Assembly (NCBI GenBank): GCA_016584305.1 | Contig: JACEEZ010006415.1 | Location: 184,001 to 248,000 of the forward strand | Source: Chionoecetes opilio | Lineage: Eukaryota; Arthropoda; Malacostraca; Decapoda; Majidae | Length of the DNA: 64,000 bases | Direction of reading: 5' to 3' | Part shown: positions 56,595-64,000 of the stretch, in pieces | Layout of the letters: every line of letters starts with the position of its first letter | How positions within the stretch are numbered: position 1 is the first letter of the stretch | Translations under genes and position numbers: made by a program | The notes under the pieces: generated by a model | What the model was told of the DNA's origin: nothing | The model's input: only the letters and a program-made list of their open reading frames with translations | Database searches by the model: none

Positions 56595-56669
56595 ACAAGG
56601 AGGATATGTATATACGAGTAGAATGGCTGTTGGAAGTAAGAAATGACGACCCCAAGGCAGATGGAAGGC

Positions 56670-56912
56670 TACCGTCAATAACTGTATAGTCCCCACTGCA
56701 CTAATGTCGCCAGGTGCCAGATATTACAAATTTTAGCTTCACTACAGACATGTATGTGCCACTGAAGATGTCATGCACAGTAGTTAATATTATGTACCTG
56801 TCTTCAGTGGCACATACAAGTCAGTGATAGCCAAGTGTAGTGATGGTAACATTCGTAATATATGGCACCAGGCAGCATTAGTGCAGTGGCGACTATAGTG
56901 TTGTTGACGGTA
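56670..56912. mobile_element. TA-flanked MITE, family E copy 2
   Basis: Ends TACCGTCAATAACTGTATAG and, reversed, TACCGTCAACAACACTATAG; interior shares CTTCAGTGGCACATA with 47441-47918. Confidence 0.75.
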
Positions 56913-57174
56913 GGGTGCTTGAGTGTGTAACTGAGAGGATTGGAAGATGTGGGATGAGGTGCATGGACAAGTGCAAATGGACAAACTTTTATGTGGCCGC
57001 CCCCTTCAGGGAGACACAAGGAACAGGCGTCAGTGTAGATATTAGTTATTCATGTTCAACCTTTCCTCATCTGGAATCCGAACCACCAATTTAATCACGT
57101 TATGCTACTTACTTTATGTATACACAGATGTAAAAGGGAACCAGAATAAGTGCCAATAGTTAATCATGGTACTA

Positions 57175-57378
57175 TAAACTAGTCGCCACACGTTAAGTTG
57201 GCGAAAATTGGGCCCCCTCACTCCCCCCTTCTGAACGCACGGGATTGGCTGAGGTGTTGGGGCTTTAGGGCGGAACTTTGAGTAAGGCATTCTCACCCAA
57301 CACCTTAACCAATCCCGTGCGTTCGGAAGGGGTGGAGTGAAGGGGCCCCATTTTGCCAAACTTAATGCGTGGCGATTA
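57175..57378. mobile_element. Palindromic MITE (~200 bp)
   Basis: TAGTCGCCACACGTTAAGTT and, reversed, TATAATCGCCACGCATTAAG; inversion continues through GCACGGGATTGG...CCAATCCCGTGC. Non-coding. Confidence 0.7.
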
Positions 57379-57722
57379 TAGCTTTCACCCACAACTATTG
57401 ACACGTAATTAGGTTCCTTTTTATATTCAAGTTTCTTTTGTAATGTATAAAGCTAGTAGCATAATGGGATGTCATTGGTGGTTCAGATTACAGATAAAGA
57501 AGGGTTGAATATATGAACTACTACTAGTCTTGAGTAGAGTCTACACTGACACCTGTTCCTTAGTACTCCCTTCAGTGGCCAGCCTCGGCAGAAGTGTCTC
57601 CATTAGCACCTGTCCATGCACCTCACTCACATCTTCCTGTCCTTTCACTTCCAGCATCTATTCTACTCTTATACATCCTCTCCAGGTGTCCAAATCATCT
57701 CAGGGCATTGAGCCGTGGCCTG

Positions 57723-58615
57723 CGAGTGATCCTGGCCTGGGTCTCGAGTTGATGCCGTCACAGGAGTAGTGAATTTTAAGTTTTCAGTGCATTGAAATGT
57801 TGTACTTTAACCCGATATTACCAAGCTACCAGATGATATTGTGGAAAACTGAGCCTTCCATCGTGTTCATCATACATTGCTGCATATCATGAGCATACAA
57901 AAATAACAGTAAGACCTCACCTATATTAAGATAATTAAAGGAAGTAAACTAAAGTATAAACATTTTGTCTCACTTTTTTTGCTTCAACTCGCTGTAACTC
58001 TAGTTTTGCTCACATTTAATTTTGTCACTTTCGAAATTGGCACACTTTTCCAATTCTTTTGGTATGTAGCGTGTACCAATAAGGAAAAAAGTAGGTGGTC
58101 ATACTAAGAAAGTAAAACTACTGCAAACTGGCACCGTGATGGGTGAGCGTCACTCCCTACTGGTGAGAAGAGTTCTCATGAGAGCTATCAGACGCTCACC
58201 CATCACGGTGCCAGTTTGCAGTAGTTTTACTTTCTTAGTATGACCACCTACTTTTTTCCTTATTGGTACACGCTACATACCAAAAGAATTGGAAAAGTGT
58301 GCCAATTTCGAAAGTGACAAAATTAAATGTGAGCAAAACTAGAGTTACAGCGAGTTGAAGCAAAAAAAGTGAGACAAAATGTTTATACTTTAGTTTACTT
58401 CCTTTAATTATCTTAATATAGGTGAGGTCTTACTGTTATTTTTGTATGCTCATGATATGCAGCAATGTATGATGAACACGATGGAAGGCTCAGTTTTCCA
58501 AAATATCATCTGATAGCTTGGTAATATCGGGTTAGAGTACAACATTTCAATAAAACCTGAAAATCCGCCTACTCCTCTGACGGCATCAACTCGAGACCCA
58601 GGCCAGGATCACTCG
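57723..58615. repeat. 893-bp near-perfect inverted repeat, ~427-bp arms
   Basis: Left arm 57723-58151, right arm 58191-58615, 39-nt spacer. Arms start CGAGTGATCCTGGCCTGGGT and differ at only a handful of sites by eye. Non-coding. Transcription would give a very long double-stranded hairpin. Confidence 0.93.
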
Positions 58616-59011
58616 ATTTAGCTCCACAGTTTACTCCCTCTGCTTTCTTAGTCACACCAAATAATTCATACACACTTGACACTATTCCATTCCATACACT
58701 AAGAGACTGGCAGTTTAAGGATATATTTTATATAGAGAGTAAAGAAGATATGTATATGTTCATCATTTATTATAAACAGTTTGAGTCCAAATAGGATACA
58801 AGCACGATATATACTGCAATTAAAAAGCTAAAGTTATGAAAAGATTGAAGGGAAAAAAAAAAAAAAAAAAAAAACGAAAAATGCAAAAATTCAAAGTGGA
58901 GAGCCTCTCGGACTCTTAACGCAACACATCATTAACCAGCCAGACAGCCAGTGCGTGAGGCAGCAAGGAAGGCGGCCCCTCCACGCCAGGGAATGGAGGG
59001 TGCGCCGAGGC
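58616..59011. other. Non-coding, probably 3' UTR of the minus-strand gene
   Basis: Contains a poly(A) run of ~23 (58852-58874). Next to the stop at 59012 it is GC-rich and is likely 3' UTR. Confidence 0.4.
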
Positions 59012-59168
59012 TCAGTGTGATGATGGGTGTGGGTGTTGCGGCTCCTCCAGGGCTGCAAGATGGCGCCGCCACCCGATGGTCTGCTGCGTGTACACCACCG
59101 CCAGCCAGGAGAGCGGGAATGCCAAGGTGAGGGTCATGATAGAACTTGGTTTGTTGTCATCCTCACAT
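59012..59168 (-). CDS. Cys-rich single-pass membrane protein, terminal exon (partial gene)
   Basis: Acceptor CCTTGGCCCACAG; stop TGA at 59014-59012. Completes a split Arg codon and reads CEDDNKPSS, then the hydrophobic IMTLTLAFPLSWLAVVY, then TQQTIGWRRHLAALEEPQHP and a His/Pro/Ser end. The layout is extracellular Cys-rich segment, one transmembrane helix, short basic cytosolic tail. Codon use is GC-rich against AT-rich flanks. The family was not recognised; upstream exons lie beyond or were not identified. Confidence 0.6.
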
Positions 59169-59944
59169 CTGTGGGCCAAGGAAATAAATAATTAAATTAT
59201 TATAATTGATTTTAAAAAGTGAATGTAAATCATGTCACAATTGCTTCACCTTCACTTCTTACATACATTACATTTCCACAATCTTCCTCCACCTTCCTTT
59301 CACAGCCTCTCTCCCTCCACATCTTTCATCTTATAATCTGCTTCCTTAAATTTCAAATTTCAAACATTGATTTCCATTTCTCATTCTTAACTTCCTTCCA
59401 ACAATCTTTTATCCTCAGTAGAATAATTTTGTCACTGAATTTTTCCTTCTTCTTTATATTACATGACATGCAGGCAATACGTCCTTTGCAAGCGAGATAT
59501 TCTAAACACTGTAGGAAAATAAGTTTCCTCAAGTTGCTGTGTTTTGCGTCAGGTCGGGGGCCTCACCTGGCAAGGGAGAAGGAATATCAGAACATACACA
59601 ACTTAGTAGTAATGTAAATTGTTGACAGAACTACATTATTTAGAAGTCTGTCTGTTGATTAAAACATTTTCAATAGGTTGGCCATAGCATACTTGTCTCT
59701 CTTGTCTACTTTAATACATTTTAGTCTTATTTCTCAGCTATCCTCTCCCTACCTGTCCTCGCACATTCCAGCCTCTTGTTTTGTAGGTTTCAATTAATCA
59801 TCATTTACATCTATTCCTGGGACAACATTCAACCTTCATTATTCCCATTGTTCTTCAGCCCAAGTATACATCAAGTTAAGTATGCTACAGTGTTAAAAAA
59901 AAGAAGTCAAGCCAACCTCAGTCCAATAATTTTTTTGGTTTTCA
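59169..59944. other. Intron of the Cys-rich membrane protein gene
   Basis: Non-coding T/C-rich sequence on the plus strand (59219-59617 gives a chance 132-codon frame). Confidence 0.5.
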
Positions 59945-61240
59945 GAACGAGCTTTTTGTTAATGACCTCCAACCCGCCTACCGAGCCCTGAAGAAGCTTC
60001 GTTCCGAGTCTCCATCTCGGGCTGAGTGCTATCCGAGCAACAGATGGGCGCCTTGTGTAGGACATGGATGGGCAGATGGCTCGTTGGGCTGAGTACTTTG
60101 GGCAGTTGTTCACATGACCCTCCAATTGAGCAGCTTCATACCACTGGATTACGGGCAGTGGATGCCGATCCTCCCATTGACGAAACCACACCCTCTCTTG
60201 AAGTCAGAGAGGCTGTAGCAAAGTTGAGGGGTGGAAAGGCAGCTGGTGTTTGTAATATTAGTGCGAAGCTCCTCAAAGCTGGGGGTGAGCCATGATCCGC
60301 GGGTTGCATGCTGTCCTGACTGCCGTATGGCAATCGGGTACCATTCCTTCTGACTGGAAAATGGACCGTCAGGACTGCAACAATTACCACGGAATTACAC
60401 TGCTCAGCGTGCCAGGCAAGGTGCTTGCCAATTTATTACTGAAAGGATCCGCAGTCATCTGCTGAAGCATCAGAGACCTCAGCAGTCTGGGTTCACGCCT
60501 GGTAAGTCAACAACGGACCGTATCCTAGCGCTTAGTGTTCTGGTGGAACGCCGACGTGAGTTTCGACAGGGATGTTTTTCCTGTGAATACAGGAGTGGGG
60601 CAAGGATCACTTTTCAACGCTTGTATGGACTGAGTATTGGGCAAAGTTGTAGATCAAAGTGATTGTGGAGCAACCCCTGATGATACCTGTGCAGGAGGAC
60701 AAAGATCTGGATCTTCAAGTCGCTTGTGATCCCCGTCTTACTCTATGGATGTGAGACATGGACACTAAATAGCGACTTGAAGAGGCGAATCGATGCCTTT
60801 GGTAATAAGTTTCTTCACAGAATCATGGGGTATCGCTGGAATGATTACGTGTCAATCAGCGATTGCACCATGACTGAATCGAGCCTATTACCTGCATAGT
60901 CCATCAGCGCCAACTTCGGCTATATGGGCATGTGGCACGCTACCCTGAAACCGATCCTTCCCATCGGGTTGTATCTGTAAGAGACAATCCGGCGTGGAGG
61001 AGGCCAAGAGGGCGCCCACAAGGCTCGTGGCTGGGCAAGTTGATGTTTCTTGTCGAGAGTTGCTTGGTATGGGAAGGAAGCCTGCATGGGGACTCGCGCG
61101 TGGTGACCCCCGGGAGTGGCGTCGTAGGGTGGGCGAGGATGCCCCCAATGATTGAATAAGAGTCAACCATCGGAACTCTCAAGGAGATAAAAGCCTATAC
61201 ATGCTATAGGCTCATACACAATGTAAAAAATAAATAAATA
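59945..61240 (+). pseudogene. RTE-type LINE reverse transcriptase, degenerate
   Basis: Plus-strand pieces in shifting frames: NDLQPAYRALKKL at the start, DMDGQMAxWAEYFGQL, AVAKLRGGKAAGVCNIS, DCNNYHGITLLSVPGKVLA, then after internal deletions LKRRIDAFGNKFLHRIMGY and NPAWRRPRGRPQGSWLG, ending in a (TAAA)n-like tail (61230-61255). GITLLSV-type and RRPRGRP motifs and the order match RTE-clade elements frequent in decapods. Multiple stops and frameshifts, with loss of the catalytic centre, make it dead. It lies in the intron of the minus-strand membrane-protein gene. Confidence 0.88.
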
Positions 61241-61309
61241 AATAAAAATAAAGTTCCACACTTTCATTCACTTCATCGAACGTGCAGTGATCACTCATGT
61301 GTAACGTAC

Positions 61310-61420
61310 CTGATTGTATAAGTTGGGTCACTTTCCATTACTTCACATTGAACCTCAGCATCATCACAGCGTTCACCAGTTCGTGCTCCAGCTTCACATC
61401 CAGGGTTACAACAAACACAC
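61310..61420 (-). CDS. Cys-rich single-pass membrane protein, internal exon
   Basis: Acceptor CATTTACAG ends at 61421; donor GTACGT starts at 61309. One base completes the preceding codon, then CVCCNPGCEAGARTGERCDD, AEVQCEVMESDPTYTI and two bases that join the terminal exon in phase (AG|A, Arg). Six Cys in 36 residues, with another after the junction, suggest a disulphide-bonded ectodomain. The other frames contain stops. The upstream exon was not identified with confidence. Confidence 0.55.
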
Positions 61421-61589
61421 CTGTAAATGTTGATACTCATAGATATGTATAGGAATACACCACATAAAGATCTTTGTTAACATCCATTGATATGTAGAGC
61501 TAAGATTTCCAGGTTAAAGTCTAGCTATTAGCCGCAGTGTTGAACAGTTCAGCAGGGAAAAGTTTGAGCCGTGAGTTAAAGCTGCACCT

Positions 61590-61895
61590 GCCCCCATCCA
61601 ATGGCTAACAGATACTCAACCACTACCACACGGGCAGTGCAAGTCTGTGTTCATTCCCCCAAGGTTTTGCCTACCCTATCCGGACACGTGATTGCCAGCT
61701 ATTACCCTCCCAGAAAGGGCTTGGAGCTCAGTGCCCAATCTTTGGGTAATGCTGTACCTAACACTGCAACCCCCACCCCCTTGCTCAAGGGATGAGAGGA
61801 GAGACAGCAGAATCCACCCTGCGTTGGGCTTGAACCACTGACTTTTTGAACCCCTTGCAATGATGCTTCCAACCTGACCACATAGGCTGTGTATG
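61590..61895 (-). mobile_element. tRNA-derived SINE-like element (candidate)
   Basis: On the minus strand TGGTCAGGTTGG (A-box-like, 61869-61880) is followed 33 nt later by GGTTCAAGCCC (B box, 61836-61826), the spacing of a tRNA-type internal promoter. A body of about 230 bp follows. Assignment is by motif only. Confidence 0.45.
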
Positions 61896-62509
61896 TGTGT
61901 ATTTACTTAGTTGTAGCATACGTCAGAACTCAAAACTAAGTCAAACTCGTATGGTCCTGTCTCCATATCTACATTTATCCAAATTTTCTAAAATGTAAAA
62001 CATTCCTTGCTGTGATCACCTCTTCTAATCCATTACAGTGTCTACTTCTATTGAGAGCCGTGTGTGTGTGATATTGCATAATTATAAAAGGCATACCACA
62101 CTACCTTGATATCACACAAGCTTTAGTTAAGTATATATACAATGCAGATTTATCTTACCCTGCCTAATCAGTCAAAAGATATATAGACGCTTAGTTGCTC
62201 CTTAAATCCTCTTCACCATCACATACAAACCGGGAACTCCCGTAATATTACAACAGCCGCCAACACCACAAGTTGCACATAACCTATCCTTCTGCACCAT
62301 TCACTGCCACACCTTCAAACCACATCACAACAGTATGGGAAAACATGTATAGCATCAAGCCCTTCCAGTAATAAGTAAAACTCGTACTCACAGTGGGTCC
62401 CGGGCGACGGTGGAAAGACTAAAGGGTCAAGATGAACCTATCCGAGGAGGAACCAGGGAAGCAACAGGAACAATGGATGACGGTGACCGGGAACATTATG
62501 AGGCGGCCG
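61896..62509. other. No recognised gene
   Basis: Non-coding. A minus-strand donor-like CCACT|GTGAGT near 62390 could belong to a short upstream exon of the Cys-rich gene, but no frame of useful length supports it. Confidence 0.35.
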
Positions 62510-63087
62510 CTTGTACCCAACTTCCCACGGTGACTTGTAGCTGCTTGTACCCAACTTCCCACGGTGACTTGTAGCTGCTTGTACCCAACTTCCCACGGTG
62601 ACTTGTAGCTGCTTGTACCCAACTTCCACGGTGACTTGTAGCTGCTTGTACCCAACTTCCCAGGGTGACTTGTAGCTGCTTGTACCCAACTTCCCACGGT
62701 GACTTGTAGCTGCTTGTACCCAACTTCCCACGGTGACTTGTAGCTGCTTGTACCCAACTTCCCACGGTGACTTGTAGCTGCTTGTACCCAACTTCCCACG
62801 GTGACTTGTAGCTGCTTGTACCCAACTTCCCACGGTGACTTGTAGCTGCTTGTACCCAACTTCCCAGGGTGACTTGTAGCTGCTTGTACCCAACTTCCCA
62901 GGGTGACTTGTAGCTGCTTGTACCCAACTTCCCACGGTGACTTGTAGCTGCTTGTACCCAACTTCCCAGGGTGACTTGTAGCTGCTTGTACCCAACTTCC
63001 CACGGTGACTTGTAGCTGCTTGTACCCAACTTCCCACGGTGACTTGTAGCTGCTTGTACCCAACTTCCCAGGGTGACTTGTAGCTAC
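62510..63087. repeat. 34-bp minisatellite (17 copies)
   Basis: Unit GCTTGTACCCAACTTCCCAC then GGTGACTTGTAGCT; CACGG/CAGGG variants alternate. All three minus frames are open (177-220 codons) because the unit is 34 bp and stop-free; no gene. Confidence 0.97.
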
Positions 63088-63730
63088 ATCGCCTCAACAC
63101 CCGCGAACCTCTGAAAATAAACCCTTCTGAAAAATGTCCATTGGGTTGGTGTGGGTTTGTTGAGTGTTTCTAAATGCAGGAGTTTGGAGTCTAATTAGTT
63201 TAGTTGTATGAATTTTGATCAGGTGTGAAATTAGATATGAATTTGTGGTATAATTGATAACATGAGATCAAAGTAAATGACATTGAGAAATAATAATATG
63301 AAGTAGAATTGGATGACGGAACATAACTGTAACACTACGGTACATGAAGGCTGTGTAGATCAAAACCTGAAAAACTGAGGGTAGAGCATCATAGAGAAAC
63401 GGACCTTCACCTATACCATCACAGGTGTCACTATTAAAAAAATCCAGCCTGCACAAAAAAAAAAAAAAAAAAAAAGCCCCATCATTTCTCATACCTGTCT
63501 GACTTCCTATGAATCCTCGGAGTCTGTCTAAATCCAAGATCAACAATAACATTCACAGTTGAGATGCAGTACATTCCGTGAGGTCCAGGGGTTGAGAAAA
63601 CAGCTTACAAATGTTATAAGTCCTGGAAACTTAGTAAATGTTCACAAATTCACTCCATTCTGCTCCCCAAACAACTACTTTGCATTCACATATGTAATGA
63701 AGAATACACCATAATAACTTACCTAATGTG
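63088..63730. other. No recognised gene
   Basis: AT-rich non-coding sequence with an A21 run at ~63457. Confidence 0.4.
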
Positions 63731-64000
63731 TCATACGACCTCTGATGTCTGGCACATTTCCCCCTTTTTGGTATTAACCACTTCACGCCCAGATCTTACC
63801 TTTGCTATGTAAAATTGTCTGTTGTTAGCCATAAAATTACGAAAACTAACTGAATATACCAAATTAGCTAGTGGGCAAAGATACTAAGCAGGTAATATCT
63901 ATAAAATGTTGCCATGTTAATTAAAATAGTCTTATGGTAGTCAAATTACAATGGAAATTACTTTCTGGGCCTCAAGGGGTTAAATCAATCAATCAATAAC
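63731..64000 (+). mobile_element. I-like LINE 3' end interrupted by a MITE
   Basis: 63731-63773 (ACGACCTCTGATGTCTGGCA then CATTTCCCCC) and 63984-64000 (ATCAATCAATCAATAAC) are the 3' end and tail of the LINE seen at 17111 and 55063, split by the TTAA MITE. Confidence 0.8.
63774..63983 (+). mobile_element. piggyBac-like MITE copy 9
   Basis: Complete member with TTAA at both ends. Removing it plus one TTAA restores the LINE tail GGTATTAAATCAATCAATC, which confirms the element boundaries and the 4-bp target. Confidence 0.92.

Noticed and set aside
59219..59617. 132-codon plus frame
   Set aside because: T/C-rich, low-complexity, inside the intron of the minus-strand gene, with no domain.
61310..61420. 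Alternative frame VFVVTLDVKLEHELVNAV of the same exon
   Set aside because: It reaches a stop inside the exon and does not join the terminal exon in phase, unlike the Cys-rich frame.
61590..61895. Functional tRNA gene
   Set aside because: A- and B-box-like motifs are present, but no cloverleaf with paired acceptor stem could be drawn; a SINE is more likely.
62419..63100. Minus frames of 177-220 codons repeating SSYKSPWEVGYKQLQ
   Set aside because: Read-through of the 34-bp minisatellite in three frames.

Overview
This is a eukaryotic nuclear window, almost certainly from an arthropod and most plausibly a decapod crustacean. The genes have GT-AG introns. There are interstitial CCTAA/TTAGG telomere-like repeats, RTE-, CR1- and I-type LINE remnants of a kind common in decapods, many short terminal-inverted-repeat (TIR) elements, and a very high minisatellite load. 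The species cannot be fixed from the sequence alone. Most of the long open frames here are read-through of tandem repeats and are not genes.

Genes, left to right. (1) UBE2J2-like ubiquitin-conjugating enzyme, minus strand: only the first coding exon (6736-6851), with the rest beyond the left edge behind a 6.7 kb minisatellite. (2) TMEM256/DUF423, plus strand, four coding exons (11057-33649, 173 aa), arranged divergently with UBE2J2. (3) A CCDC25-like (NFACT-R domain) intronless reading frame, plus strand (24031-25143), nested in TMEM256 intron 3, broken by one in-frame TAG and followed by an A-rich tail; it looks like a retrocopy. (4) ALKBH4-like 2-oxoglutarate dioxygenase, minus strand, four exons (35833-40203, 346 aa). 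(5) Ribosomal protein eL34 (RpL34), plus strand, three coding exons (41226-45908, 115 aa), divergent from ALKBH4. (6) A possible small two-exon gene, plus strand (48882-50490). (7) The 3' part of an unrecognised Cys-rich, single-pass membrane protein, minus strand (59012-61420).

Repeats and mobile elements fill the rest. Major tandem arrays lie at 1-6725 (~50 bp unit), 7110-7399 (38 bp), 11990-12475 (CCTAA-containing), 13350-14995 (~20 bp), 22728-23640 (GAG-rich), 25660-31070 (73 bp), 45973-46810 (~33 bp), 51735-53305 (32 bp) and 62510-63087 (34 bp). Transposable elements include about nine piggyBac-like TTAA MITEs, three hAT-like MITEs with 8-bp target-site duplications (TSDs), a pogo/Tigger-like element, several TA-flanked MITEs, two very large inverted repeats, and LINE fragments.

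The most notable structure is a 12.0 kb block (20653-32674) inside TMEM256 intron 3. It is bounded by two direct, nearly identical ~1.2 kb hAT-like copies, and its OUTER edges carry the same 8-bp sequence CGTTCTGG, splitting a piggyBac-like MITE into two halves. The CCDC25-like retrocopy and two minisatellites are its cargo. It reads as a composite transposon or a recombination-inserted segment. Also notable is a tandem array of 3' splice-site copies just upstream of the UBE2J2 start exon, itself interrupted by a TTAA MITE.
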